Source: Bacteroidales bacterium (GTDB taxonomy: Bacteria; Bacteroidota; Bacteroidia; Bacteroidales; Muribaculaceae). From it: a stretch of DNA of 31,615 nucleotides. This document shows, in pieces, positions 11,113-19,809 of this stretch. The number at the start of each line of letters is the position of its first letter. The first letter of the stretch is position 1. Both the position numbers and the translations under genes were made by a program. Location of the stretch: assembly GCA_004557565.1 (NCBI GenBank), contig SFGS01000024.1, positions 1-31,615 on the forward strand, given 5' to 3'. Under the pieces are notes generated by a model. It worked only from the letters and a program-made list of their open reading frames with translations. It had not been told where the DNA came from and did not search any database.

Positions 11113-14100
11113 TTAATCAAGTTTCACACTTAAGCACAAGCCACGCAATTCGTGCAAGAGCACGTTGAGCGACTCTGGAATACCTGGGGTTGGCATCGGA
11201 TCACCTTTGACGATTGCTTCATAAGCCTTGCTGCGGCCCACCACATCGTCACTCTTGACGGTGAGGATTTCTTGCAGCACGTGTGAAGCACCGAAGGCTT
11301 CGATTGCCCAAACTTCCATTTCACCGAAACGCTGACCACCGAATTGGGCTTTACCACCAAGTGGCTGCTGGGTGATGAGTGAGTAAGGACCAATCGAACG
11401 GGCGTGCATCTTGTCTTCAACCATGTGGCCGAGTTTCAAGAAGTAGGTCACACCCACAGTTGCCTTTTGGTCGAATGGCTCGCCAGTGGCACCGTCGTAG
11501 AGCTGGGTGCTACCGCTTCGTGGCAGACCAGCCTTGTCGGTCCATGCGTCGAGGTCTTCAAGCTGTGCACCGTCGAAGATTGGGGTGGCGAATTTCACAC
11601 CAAGCTCGCGGCCTGCCCAACCGAGCACTGCCTCGAAAATCTGACCGAGGTTCATACGAGAAGGCACACCCAGTGGGTTCAATACCAAGTCGACTGGAGT
11701 ACCGTCGGCAAGGAATGGCATATCTTCCTGGCGAACTACGCGCGACACGATACCCTTGTTACCGTGGCGACCTGCCATCTTATCACCAACACCGATTTTA
11801 CGCTTCTTAGCCACGTAAACCTTAGCCATCTGCATGATGCCTGATGGCAGCTCGTCGCCGATTTGATAATCGAATTTCTTGCGACGAAGTTCGGTTTCGA
11901 TGCCCTTGCTCTTGCGCAGATAGTTCATCACGCAGGCACGGATCAAGTCGTTGGTGTGAGTGTCGGCAGTCCACTTGCTCAAGTTCACCGACTCGTAGTC
12001 GAGGCTTTCGAGCATTGATTTTGCGAATGGGCTTCCGGCAGGAATGATATCGGTATCCACATAGTCCATTACGCCTTCCGATGTCTTGTCCTTAGTGAGT
12101 GTGAGCAACTTGTCGATAAGCTGAGCCTTCAGTTCATCTTGCTTTGCCTGCGACTCTTGGTCCATCTTTTCCAGTTCAGGATCGCCACCGCGGGTGCGGG
12201 TGCGCTTCTTCATGGCGCGAGTGAACAAACGAGTGCCGATGACAACGCCCTTCAACGATGGGTTGGCCTTCAATGAGGCATCCTTCACGTCGCCAGCCTT
12301 GTCGCCGAAGATGGCACGAAGCAGCTTTTCTTCTGGAGTTGGGTCGCTCTCACCCTTAGGGGTGATTTTACCAATCATAATATCGCCTGGGCGGATATGA
12401 GCACCCACACGGATAATACCACGCTCGTCGAGGTCCTTGGTAGCGTCCTCGCTCACGTTAGGAATATCGTTGGTGAGTTCTTCCATACCACGCTTGGTTT
12501 CGCGCACTTCAAGGGTGTATTCGTCAACGTGCACACTGGTGAGGATATCCTCACGCACCACGCGCTCGTTGAGCACAATAGCATCCTCATAGTTGTAACC
12601 CTTCCAAGGCATGTACGCCACCTTCAGGTTGCGACCGAGAGCGAGTTCGCCGTTTTCGGTAGAGTAACCTTCGGTAAGGATGTCGCCTTTTTCCACTCTC
12701 TGACCGCGTTCGCAGATTGGACGCAAGTCGATGGTGGTGCTTTGGTTGGTCTTGCGGAACTTAGGCAAGCGATATTCTACAACAGGCTCGTCGAAGCTTA
12801 CGAAAGCTTCTTCTTCAGTCTGGTCGTAGCGAATGCGGATAACGTCGGCATCCACATATTCGATAACGCCAGCGCCGGCAGCCTGAATTTGAGTGCGGCT
12901 GTCGTAAGCGAGGCGCTTTTCAATACCCGTACCCACAATAGGAGCTTCGCTGCGCAGCAATGGCACTGCCTGGCGCATCATGTTGGCACCCATCAAGGCA
13001 CGGTTAGCATCGTCGTGTTCGAGGAATGGAATCATCGCAGCAGCGACCGATGCAATCTGTTGAGGCGACACGTCCATCAGTTCCACCTGGTCGGGAGCCA
13101 CCACTGGGAAGTCGGCTTCCAAGCGTGCCTTCACCTTGTTGCGAACGAATGAGCCGTCGTCGGTCAGTGGCGCGTTGCCCTGAGCGATAATCTTGCCCTC
13201 TTCGCTTTCGGCGGTGAGATAGACGATATCGTCGTTATTCATATCGACCTTCGAATTTTCCACCTTGCGGTAAGGAGTTTCGATAAAGCCGAGTTTGTTA
13301 ATCTTTGCGTAGATACAGAGCGAAGAAATCAAACCGATGTTTGGACCTTCAGGAGTTTCGATTGGGCACAAACGGCCGTAGTGAGTGTAGTGCACGTCAC
13401 GAACCTCGAAACCGGCACGCTCACGCGACAGACCGCCAGGACCGAGTGCCGACATACGACGCTTGTGGGTGATTTCCGCAAGTGGGTTAGTCTGGTCCAT
13501 GAATTGCGAAAGTGCGTTGGTACCAAAGAATGTGTTGATCACTGAAGAGATGGTCTTCGCGTTGATCAAATCCATTGGGGTGAACACTTCGTTGTCGCGC
13601 ACGTTCATACGCTCTCGGATAGTGCGAGCCATACGTGCCAAGCCCACGCCGAACTGGTTGTAGAGCTGTTCGCCCACAGTGCGCACGCGGCGGTTGCTCA
13701 AGTGGTCGATATCATCCACATCGGTCTTACTGTTGATCAAGCCGATGAGATACTTGATGATTTCGATGATGTCTTCATTGGTGAGCACACGCACAGAAGG
13801 ATCGGTGTCGAGGCCGAGCTTCTTGTTGATACGGAAACGGCCCACATCGCCGAGGTCGTAGCGCTTGTCGCTGAAGAAAAGATTTTGAATCAATTCGCGA
13901 GCCGAAGTATCGTCGGCAGGGTCAGCGTTACGCATCTGACGGTAGATGTAGGTGATAGCTTCCTTCTCGGTGCGACATGTATCTTTACTGAGGGTGTTGA
14001 AAATGATTTGGTAATCACTTGTGTTCACATCCTCTTTGTGAAGCAAAATCACGCTTGTGCCACTTTCGAGAATCTTGGCAGCCACTTCTTCTGTCAAAAT

Positions 14101-14922
14101 CTCATCGCGGTCAACAAGCACTTCGTTACGCTCAATAGAAACCACTTCACCGGTGTCTTCATCCACGAAGTCCTCGTTCCATGAGTTCAAGATGCGGGCT
14201 GCAAGCTTGCGTCCCACAGCCTTCTTGAGGTTTGTTTTGTTTACTTTGAGTTCTTCGGCCAGACCGAAAATCTTGATGATGTCGTTATCTGATTCAAGAC
14301 CGATTGCACGCAGCAAAGTGGTTACGGGCAATTTCTTCTTACGGTCGATGTAAGCGTACATCACATTGTTGATATCGGTGGCAAATTCAATCCATGATCC
14401 ACGGAATGGGATGATGCGAGCCGAATAGAGTTTTGTACCATTAGCGTGTGTGCTCTGTCCGAAGAACACACCTGGTGAACGGTGCAACTGAGAAACAACG
14501 ACACGCTCAGCTCCGTTGATGATAAACGTACCCTTGTCGGTCATGTAAGGAATGGTACCGAGGTACACGTCTTGAACCGCGGTAGCGAAATCCTCATGGT
14601 CGGGGTCGGTGCAATAGAGCTTGAGTTTGGCCTTCAAAGGCACACAATATGTGAGACCACGATCGAAGCACTCGTCGATAGTGTAGCGAGGTGGGTCGAT
14701 GTAGTAGTCAAGGAATTCCAGCACAAAGTTGTTTCGGGTGTCCGCGATTGGGAAATTCTCCGAAAACACCTTATAGAGTCCCTCGTTTTTTCTCTTCTCA
14801 GTTGGTGTATCTAATTGCAGAAAATCTCTGAAAGATTGTAATTGCACTTCAAGAAAGTCGGGATAAGGATAGGGATTCTTGACACGTGCAAAATTTACTC
14901 GTGGGTTTTTGGAAACTGACAT
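11113..14922 (-). CDS. rpoB: DNA-directed RNA polymerase subunit beta
   Basis: The 1269-residue protein is the second large catalytic subunit. It begins MSVSKNPRVNFARVKNPYP and contains the rifampicin-pocket segment around residues 467-500 (LSQFMDQTNPLAEITHKRRM, then SALGPGG). The Asp, His and Ser that commonly mutate in rifampicin resistance are wild type. The core segments CPIETPEGPNIGLI, KMAGRHGNKG and GGKAQFGGQRFGEMEVWA, and the C-terminal clamp helix region, are complete. The gene follows rplL after 105 bp that hold an attenuator-like hairpin, and precedes rpoC by 27 bp. Confidence 0.98.
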   Translation of the reverse strand: MSVSKNPRVNFARVKNPYPYPDFLEVQLQSFRDFLQLDTPTEKRKNEGLYKVFSENFPIADTRNNFVLEFLDYYIDPPRYTIDECFDRGLTYCVPLKAKLKLYCTDPDHEDFATAVQDVYLGTIPYMTDKGTFIINGAERVVVSQLHRSPGVFFGQSTHANGTKLYSARIIPFRGSWIEFATDINNVMYAYIDRKKKLPVTTLLRAIGLESDNDIIKIFGLAEELKVNKTNLKKAVGRKLAARILNSWNEDFVDEDTGEVVSIERNEVLVDRDEILTEEVAAKILESGTSVILLHKEDVNTSDYQIIFNTLSKDTCRTEKEAITYIYRQMRNADPADDTSARELIQNLFFSDKRYDLGDVGRFRINKKLGLDTDPSVRVLTNEDIIEIIKYLIGLINSKTDVDDIDHLSNRRVRTVGEQLYNQFGVGLARMARTIRERMNVRDNEVFTPMDLINAKTISSVINTFFGTNALSQFMDQTNPLAEITHKRRMSALGPGGLSRERAGFEVRDVHYTHYGRLCPIETPEGPNIGLISSLCIYAKINKLGFIETPYRKVENSKVDMNNDDIVYLTAESEEGKIIAQGNAPLTDDGSFVRNKVKARLEADFPVVAPDQVELMDVSPQQIASVAAAMIPFLEHDDANRALMGANMMRQAVPLLRSEAPIVGTGIEKRLAYDSRTQIQAAGAGVIEYVDADVIRIRYDQTEEEAFVSFDEPVVEYRLPKFRKTNQSTTIDLRPICERGQRVEKGDILTEGYSTENGELALGRNLKVAYMPWKGYNYEDAIVLNERVVREDILTSVHVDEYTLEVRETKRGMEELTNDIPNVSEDATKDLDERGIIRVGAHIRPGDIMIGKITPKGESDPTPEEKLLRAIFGDKAGDVKDASLKANPSLKGVVIGTRLFTRAMKKRTRTRGGDPELEKMDQESQAKQDELKAQLIDKLLTLTKDKTSEGVMDYVDTDIIPAGSPFAKSMLESLDYESVNLSKWTADTHTNDLIRACVMNYLRKSKGIETELRRKKFDYQIGDELPSGIMQMAKVYVAKKRKIGVGDKMAGRHGNKGIVSRVVRQEDMPFLADGTPVDLVLNPLGVPSRMNLGQIFEAVLGWAGRELGVKFATPIFDGAQLEDLDAWTDKAGLPRSGSTQLYDGATGEPFDQKATVGVTYFLKLGHMVEDKMHARSIGPYSLITQQPLGGKAQFGGQRFGEMEVWAIEAFGASHVLQEILTVKSDDVVGRSKAYEAIVKGDPMPTPGIPESLNVLLHELRGLCLSVKLD

Positions 14923-14963
14923 TGAAAAATAGATTAAGTGAACTCAAAATTTTAATATGACAC

Positions 14964-15003
14964 AAAAAGGTTAAGAATCGACATAATAAGAGGATTCTTA
15001 ACC
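14964..15003 (-). terminator. Attenuator-like hairpin between rplL and rpoB
   Basis: On the minus strand GGTTAAGAATC (15003-14993) pairs perfectly with GATTCTTAACC (14979-14969), and five U follow at once (14968-14964). A smaller hairpin CCTGA-TAT-TCAGG (15010-15022) lies nearer the rplL stop. E. coli has a partial terminator at the same junction that lowers rpoBC output relative to L7/L12; the same role here is inference. Confidence 0.7.
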
Positions 15004-15027
15004 TAAACACCTGATATTCAGGCGATA

Positions 15028-15405
15028 TTATTTAAGTTCAACTTCAGCTCCGAGTTCTTCGAGTTGCTTCTTGATACCTTCAGCTTCGTCCTTAGCCAAA
15101 CCTTCCTTGATAGGCTTAGGAGCACCATCAACGAGGTCCTTAGCGTCCTTCAAGCCGAGACCAGTGAGTTCCTTAACCAACTTAATAACTTTGAGCTTTT
15201 CAGCACCTGGAGCCTTGAGAATTACGTCGAAAGATGACTTTTCTTCTTCAGCAGCAGCACCAGCAGCAGCTGGGCCAGCAGCAACTGCTACAGCAGCAGC
15301 AGCAGGTTCAATACCATATTCTTCTTTGAGGATTTGAGCGAGTTCGTTTACTTCCTTAACTGAAAGGTTAACAAGTTGCTCTGCAAAAGCTTTCAAATCT
15401 GCCAT
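15028..15405 (-). CDS. rplL: 50S ribosomal protein L7/L12
   Basis: The 125-residue stalk protein has a helical dimerisation domain (1-35), an Ala-rich hinge (about 36-52, AAAAVAVAAGPAAAGAAAEE) and the conserved C-terminal factor-binding domain (FDVILKAPGAEKLKVIKLVK through AEVELK). It recruits elongation factors to the ribosome and is present in several copies per ribosome, so it must be made in excess over its neighbours. That fits the attenuator just downstream. It starts on ATG 30 bp after rplJ. Confidence 0.97.
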   Translation of the reverse strand: MADLKAFAEQLVNLSVKEVNELAQILKEEYGIEPAAAAVAVAAGPAAAGAAAEEEKSSFDVILKAPGAEKLKVIKLVKELTGLGLKDAKDLVDGAPKPIKEGLAKDEAEGIKKQLEELGAEVELK

Positions 15406-15435
15406 TTTTGTATGATTTAAATGTTGTTATTTTTT

Positions 15436-15960
15436 TTATTGTTCTTTGTTTGATAATGTTTCGAGAATTCCGTGGAGCTTGCTGCCACCTGACTGCAAAG
15501 CAGAGATAACGTTCTTCGCTGGAGATTGAAGCAGAGCCACAACGTCGGCGATAAGTTCGTTCTTGCTCTTGATAGCCACGAGGGTATCGAGCTGTTCTGG
15601 ACCCATATACACAGCCTCTTCAACAAATGCTGCCTTCAAAGCTGGCTGAGTCTCTTTCTTCTGACGGAAATCTTTTAAAAGTTTAGCTGGAGCGTTACCA
15701 GTGTTGCTCAACATGAGCGTGGTGTTTCCAACCAGTGCAGGATAAAGGCCACTGTAGTCGACATCAGATGCCTCCATAGCCTTCTTCAACAAGGTATTCT
15801 TAACCACCAGCATCTTCACGTCGGCCTTGAAAGCGGCACGGCGCAAGTCGGTAGTGCGTTCTGAATTCAAACCGGTAGTTTCGGTCAAATACACGCAGCT
15901 GTATGATGCAAGTGTTTCTTTGATCTTCTCAATCAATACTGCTTTATCTTCCTTCTTCAT
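15436..15960 (-). CDS. rplJ: 50S ribosomal protein L10
   Basis: The 174-residue protein anchors the L7/L12 dimers to the ribosome base. The N-terminal rRNA-binding domain (MKKEDKAVLIEKIKETL ... VVKNTLLKKAM) is followed by a C-terminal helix for L12 docking. The length is normal for the family (E. coli 165). The L10-L12 complex represses its own mRNA leader in E. coli. Here only 19 bp separate it from rplA, too short for that kind of leader unless the rplA coding end takes part. Confidence 0.97.
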   Translation of the reverse strand: MKKEDKAVLIEKIKETLASYSCVYLTETTGLNSERTTDLRRAAFKADVKMLVVKNTLLKKAMEASDVDYSGLYPALVGNTTLMLSNTGNAPAKLLKDFRQKKETQPALKAAFVEEAVYMGPEQLDTLVAIKSKNELIADVVALLQSPAKNVISALQSGGSKLHGILETLSNKEQ

Positions 15961-15979
15961 TTTTCTTCTGTTTTAAAAA

Positions 15980-16675
15980 TTAAGCATCAACTGATTTTGT
16001 ATCAACTTTGATACCAGGACTCATGGTGCTTGAAAGATAAACGCTCTTGATATATGTACCCTTGGCAGTGCTTGGTTTAAGCTTAATCAAAGTGTTGATA
16101 AATGCCTGAGCATTATCCTTGATTTGGTCAGCTGTAAACGAAATCTTACCAATTGAAGTGTGTACAATACCTTTCTTATCAACCTTAAAGTCGATCTTAC
16201 CTTGTTTTACTTCTTTAACAGCCTTAGCAACGTCTTGGGTTACAGTACCGCTCTTTGGGTTTGGCATAAGGCCACGAGGACCAAGCACACGACCCAGAGG
16301 ACCGAGTTTACCCATATTTTGAGGCTGAGTGATAATCACATCAACATCGGTCCAACCACCTTTGATCTTTTCGATATATTCGTCAAGACCAACATAGTCG
16401 GCACCGGCTTCCTTTGCTTCGGCTTCCTTGTCTGCGGTACAGAGTACCAACACGCGAACGGTCTTACCAGTACCGTGAGGCAGTGATACCACGCCACGAA
16501 TATTCTGGTCGGCCTTACGAGGATCTACACCAAGACGTACGTCGATATCAGCTGAAGCGTCAAACTTTGTGAAAGTAACTTCTTTCACCAAAGCAGCAGC
16601 TTCTGAAAGGGTATAAGATTTCCCAGCTTCAATCTTCTCTTTGGCAATCTTTTGATTTTTTGTAAGTTTACTCAT
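15980..16675 (-). CDS. rplA: 50S ribosomal protein L1
   Basis: The 231-residue protein binds 23S rRNA in the mobile stalk at the E site. Family motifs are present: GVDPRKADQNIRGVVSLPHG, and GKLGPLGRVLGPRGLMPNPK with GTVTQDVAKAV. The open frame can be extended to a TTG at 16681, but the ATG at 16675 (MSKLTKNQ) is the natural start. The gene sits 15 bp after rplK, the standard L11-L1 pair. In E. coli L1 represses this pair by binding its mRNA; I did not find an evident L1-like site here. Confidence 0.97.
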   Translation of the reverse strand: MSKLTKNQKIAKEKIEAGKSYTLSEAAALVKEVTFTKFDASADIDVRLGVDPRKADQNIRGVVSLPHGTGKTVRVLVLCTADKEAEAKEAGADYVGLDEYIEKIKGGWTDVDVIITQPQNMGKLGPLGRVLGPRGLMPNPKSGTVTQDVAKAVKEVKQGKIDFKVDKKGIVHTSIGKISFTADQIKDNAQAFINTLIKLKPSTAKGTYIKSVYLSSTMSPGIKVDTKSVDA

Positions 16676-16690
16676 TGTCAATCGAAGTTT

Positions 16691-17134
16691 TTAAACGTTT
16701 TCAGGGAATTCGCCCTTAACTGTAATACCCATACTTCTTGCTGTACCAGCGACCATGCGCATCGCCGAGGCTACAGTAAAACAGTTCAAATCAGGCATCT
16801 TGTCTTCTGCAATTTCCTTTACCTGGTCCCAAGTAACTGAAGCAACTTTCTTACGGTTTGGCTCACCAGAACCGCTCTTCACCTTAGCAGCGTCGAGAAG
16901 TTGAACAGGCACTGGAGATGTCTTAACAATGAAGTCGAAGCTCTTGTCGGTGTAGTAATTGATTACTACAGGCAACACCTTACCAGCCTTTTGTTGGGTA
17001 CGGGCGTTGAATTGCTTGCAAAACTCCATGATGTTAATACCCTTAGAACCCAGAGCAGGGCCTACTGGTGGTGAAGGGTTTGCTGCTCCACCTTTAATCT
17101 GTAATTTGATCTGTCCAGCAATTTCTTTAGCCAT
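16691..17134 (-). CDS. rplK: 50S ribosomal protein L11
   Basis: The 147-residue protein has the typical start (MAKEIAGQIKLQIKGGAANP SPPVGPALGSKG) and the rRNA-binding C-terminal domain (KIAEDKMPDLN-like, VAGTARSMGI). It binds the GTPase-associated centre of 23S rRNA with L10 and takes part in factor-dependent GTP hydrolysis and RelA activation. It lies 76 bp after nusG and 15 bp before rplA. Confidence 0.97.
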   Translation of the reverse strand: MAKEIAGQIKLQIKGGAANPSPPVGPALGSKGINIMEFCKQFNARTQQKAGKVLPVVINYYTDKSFDFIVKTSPVPVQLLDAAKVKSGSGEPNRKKVASVTWDQVKEIAEDKMPDLNCFTVASAMRMVAGTARSMGITVKGEFPENV

Positions 17135-17210
17135 TTGTTCTTAATTGTTTTGTTTTTTTATTGTGTTAAAAAACAAGTGCGAAAGCTGCAACTCGTAACA
17201 TAATTTGCAA

Positions 17211-17768
17211 CTATTCGCGCTCTACTTGCGAATTGTCCAACTCCACAGGAGTGCGACGACCAAACACCTTAACCGCAACCTTCAGTTTACGACGCTCGCG
17301 GTTCACCTCTTCAATCTCACCAGAGAAACCATTGAAAGGGCCAAAGGTCACCTTCACAATCTCGCCCACGATGAAATCGTTTGGCACGTTGTCTTCCGAC
17401 TCAGCAGAATCGGCTTCAGCAACGCCAATCATGCGTGCAATTTGTGCCTCTGGAATTGGCTCAGGCTTTTTACCGCCCTCGCGTTCACGCACAAAATTCA
17501 CCACATTGGTAGTGTTGACCATCATATCCTCAACACCTTCAGCAAACGACACCTTTACATAAACATAGCCAGAAAACAGCACCTTTTCTTTCAAGACCTT
17601 TTTTCCGGCTCTGGTGACATACACCTTTTCTGTTGGAACCAACACCTGCTCGAGATTTTCTTTAAGATTGTCATAGATGGAGCAAGCCTTTTCAAAAGCC
17701 TCCTTCACCTTGAGTTCTTTACCCGAAACTACACGTAAAACGTACCACTGTTTGTTTCCTTCAGCCAT
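17211..17768 (-). CDS. nusG: Transcription termination/antitermination factor NusG
   Basis: The 185-residue protein has an NGN domain (KQWYVLRVVSGKELKVKEAF, with LFSGYVYVK) and a C-terminal KOW domain (about 130-183, NDFIVGEIVKVTFGPFNGFS). NusG binds RNA polymerase, suppresses pausing and links it to Rho or the ribosome. The linker between the domains is acidic and longer than in E. coli (EADSAESEDNVPND). It follows secE after an unusually long 125-bp gap. Confidence 0.97.
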   Translation of the reverse strand: MAEGNKQWYVLRVVSGKELKVKEAFEKACSIYDNLKENLEQVLVPTEKVYVTRAGKKVLKEKVLFSGYVYVKVSFAEGVEDMMVNTTNVVNFVREREGGKKPEPIPEAQIARMIGVAEADSAESEDNVPNDFIVGEIVKVTFGPFNGFSGEIEEVNRERRKLKVAVKVFGRRTPVELDNSQVERE

Positions 17769-17893
17769 TGTAAACGAAATCTGTTACTAAAGTTTTAGTT
17801 GTTGAGAATAGAATTAAGTAATTTCCTTTTTCAGAAAGTCTCTCACCGGCAATTTCAGGGAGAAGCTGAGTGAGCCGGCAGGTTAGGAAGTCA
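17769..17893 (-). promoter_or_regulatory. Long secE-nusG spacer with possible RNA fold
   Basis: Minus-strand RNA contains CTCAC...GTGAG enclosing TCAG...CTGA, and an alternative pairing of GCCGG repeats (plus-strand 17827-17881). The two pairings exclude each other, so a switch or processing site is conceivable. No U-tract follows and no -7 promoter box was found. Confidence 0.3.
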
Positions 17894-18088
17894 TTAGAGA
17901 CTGTAGATCAAGTTCATCACTGAATCAAATACCACGTCAATAGCCCAAATCACAATTGCCATGAGTATGGAAGCCACCATAACAATTACTGTGCTATTGG
18001 CAAGGTCCTTCTTGGAGGGCCAGGACACCTTGTACACAAGCTCGTTGTAGCTGTCCTGTAAATCCGTAAGTAATTTAAATTTTGCCAT
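17894..18088 (-). CDS. secE: Preprotein translocase subunit SecE
   Basis: The 64-residue protein is the single-span form of SecE. A short cytoplasmic amphipathic part carries the conserved KVSWPSKKDLANST and is followed by one membrane helix (about 33-55). SecE clamps SecY in the inner-membrane Sec channel. It lies between tRNA-Trp and nusG, the usual place in many bacteria. Confidence 0.95.
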   Translation of the reverse strand: MAKFKLLTDLQDSYNELVYKVSWPSKKDLANSTVIVMVASILMAIVIWAIDVVFDSVMNLIYSL

Positions 18089-18105
18089 ATTATCTCAAAA
18101 ATTAG

Positions 18106-18178
18106 CACGGGAAGTAAGACTCGAACTCACGACCTACGGTTTTGGAGACCGTCGTTCTACCAACTGAACTATTCCCGT
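18106..18178 (-). tRNA. tRNA-Trp (anticodon CCA)
   Basis: Acceptor arms ACGGGAA and TTCCCGT, D-arm GTTC...GAAC, anticodon stem-loop ACGGT-CTCCAAA-ACCGT and T-arm with TTCGAGT form a full cloverleaf of 73 nt with discriminator G. CCA is not encoded. It sits between tuf and secE and is probably co-transcribed. Confidence 0.96.
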
Positions 18179-18182
18179 GTAT

Positions 18183-18215
18183 AAAAAGGCCCCACCTCAT
18201 TTAGCGAGGCCTTTT
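18183..18215 (-). terminator. Terminator or attenuator between tuf and tRNA-Trp
   Basis: Minus-strand RNA folds AAAAGGCC(TC)...GGCCTTTTT with an inner CTC/GAG, ending in five U (18187-18183). It lies about 25 nt after the tuf stop. Because no promoter box is seen before secE, it is probably leaky, reducing transcription into tRNA-Trp-secE-nusG and beyond. Confidence 0.7.
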
Positions 18216-18241
18216 GTTTTATTTTAGTATCCTAATGGATA

Positions 18242-19429
18242 TTAGTCAAGAATCTTAGTGATCTGACCAGAACCTACTGTGCGGCCACCTTCACGGATTG
18301 CGAAACGAAGACCTTCATCACATGCTACTGGTTCGATGAGCTTAACCTTGATTTCTACGTTATCACCAGGCATTACCATTTCTACACCTTCTGGGAGAGT
18401 GATTTCACCAGTCACATCGAGTGTACGGATGTAGAATTGTGGGCGATATTTAGAGCGGAATGCAGTGTGACGACCACCTTCTTCTTTCTTCAATACGTAG
18501 ATAGCGGCAGTGAATTCGCTGTGAGGCTTAACGAGACCTGGGTGACAGATTACCATACCACGCTTGATAGCGGTCTTATCGATACCACGGAGAAGCAAAC
18601 CTACGTTATCACCAGCTTCACCTTCTTCAAGAATCTTACGGAACATTTCAACGCCAGTTACAACTGACTTCAAGTCTGCACCAAGACCCATGATTTGAAC
18701 TTCGTCACCAACCTTAACAACACCAGTTTCGATACGACCAGTTGCTACAGTACCACGACCAGTGATAGAGAACACGTCTTCGATAGGCATCAAGAATGGT
18801 TTGTCGATATCACGTGGAGGAAGTGGAATCCAAGTGTCAACAGCGTCCATCAACTCAATTACTGAGTTAACCCACTTTTCGTCACCGTTCAATGCACCGA
18901 GTGCAGAACCCTTGATGATAGGAGTGTTTTCGCCATCATAATCATATTCAGAGAGAAGGTCACGAACGTCCATTTCTACGAGTTCGATCATTTCATCGTC
19001 AACATCTGGAGAGTCGCACTTGTTCAAGAATACAACCAAACGAGGTACGTTTACCTGACGAGCGAGAAGAATGTGTTCGCGAGTCTGTGGCATTACACCG
19101 TCGGTAGCAGCGATAACTACGATAGCACCGTCCATCTGAGCAGCACCAGTTACCATGTTCTTAACGTAGTCGGCGTGGCCTGGGCAGTCAACGTGAGCGT
19201 AGTGACGATTTGCAGTTTCGTACTCTACGTGTGCAGTGTTGATAGTGATACCACGTTCCTTTTCTTCAGGTGCGTTATCGATAGAATCGAATGAACGAGC
19301 TTCAGAAAGACCTTTTTCTGCAAGCACCTTGGTGATAGCAGCGGTAAGAGTTGTTTTACCGTGGTCAACGTGACCAATAGTACCGATGTTTACATGCGGT
19401 TTGGTTCTTACGAATGTTTCTTTTGCCAT
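18242..19429 (-). CDS. tuf: Elongation factor Tu
   Basis: The 395-residue GTPase brings aminoacyl-tRNA to the ribosome. The G1 loop GHVDHGKT (19-26), G3 DCPGHADY (81-88), G4 NKCD (136-139) and the SALG G5 loop are intact, followed by complete domains 2 and 3 ending GSGQITKILD. The gene lies downstream of four tRNA genes, three of which read codons of frequently used amino acids, so tRNAs and their carrier share a transcript as in E. coli tufB. A perfect 14-bp palindrome (GGCGAAGCTTCGCC, 19517-19530) lies in the leader. Confidence 0.98.
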   Translation of the reverse strand: MAKETFVRTKPHVNIGTIGHVDHGKTTLTAAITKVLAEKGLSEARSFDSIDNAPEEKERGITINTAHVEYETANRHYAHVDCPGHADYVKNMVTGAAQMDGAIVVIAATDGVMPQTREHILLARQVNVPRLVVFLNKCDSPDVDDEMIELVEMDVRDLLSEYDYDGENTPIIKGSALGALNGDEKWVNSVIELMDAVDTWIPLPPRDIDKPFLMPIEDVFSITGRGTVATGRIETGVVKVGDEVQIMGLGADLKSVVTGVEMFRKILEEGEAGDNVGLLLRGIDKTAIKRGMVICHPGLVKPHSEFTAAIYVLKKEEGGRHTAFRSKYRPQFYIRTLDVTGEITLPEGVEMVMPGDNVEIKVKLIEPVACDEGLRFAIREGGRTVGSGQITKILD

Positions 19430-19516
19430 AACTTTGTTTTTATTTTTTTGTTTAAATAATCTTCACGCTTTTTATGTACTCCACTCCACCCCCAGGTGCA
19501 CAGTTTTCCACCGAGA

Positions 19517-19530
19517 GGCGAAGCTTCGCC
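19517..19530. other. Perfect palindrome in the tuf leader
   Basis: GGCGAAGCTTCGCC is self-complementary and lies between tRNA-Thr(GGU) and tuf. It could fold at the 3' processed end of the tRNA or at the 5' end of the tuf mRNA; no U-tract follows. Confidence 0.5.
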
Positions 19531-19545
19531 ATTGTCGTTAATTTG

Positions 19546-19617
<72 letters not shown>

Positions 19618-19633
19618 AATACGTAAAATTTAG

Positions 19634-19706
19634 AGCGGAAGACGAGGCTCAAACTCGCGACCCTCAGCTTGGAAGGCTGATGCTCTATCAACTGAGCTAC
19701 TTCCGC
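19634..19706 (-). tRNA. tRNA-Gly (anticodon UCC)
   Basis: A 73-nt cloverleaf: acceptor GCGGAAG/CTTCCGC, D-arm GCTC...GAGC, anticodon arm TCAGC-CTTCCAA-GCTGA, T-loop TTTGAGC, discriminator U. It is equivalent in position and anticodon to E. coli glyT. Confidence 0.96.
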
Positions 19707-19717
19707 AAATTTTATTG

Positions 19718-19800
19718 TGGGCAGGGACAGATTCGAACTGCCGAAGCCGTGAGGCAACAGATTTACAGTCTGCCCGTTTTAACCACTTACCTACCTACCC
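19718..19800 (-). tRNA. tRNA-Tyr (anticodon GUA)
   Basis: An 83-nt class II tRNA with long variable arm (TGCCTCACGGCTTCGGCA): acceptor GGGTAGG/CCTGCCC, anticodon arm CAGA-CTGTAAA-TCTG, T-loop TTCGAAT, discriminator A. It matches E. coli tyrU in position. Confidence 0.96.
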
Positions 19801-19809
19801 GAAATTTTG

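Noticed and set aside
12397..13152. Plus-strand 251-residue open frame and similar ones in rpoB/rpoC
   Set aside because: They are shadows of conserved polymerase genes caused by codon bias.
13440..13530. Rifampicin-resistance substitution in rpoB
   Set aside because: The key Asp, His and Ser of the rifampicin pocket are wild type.
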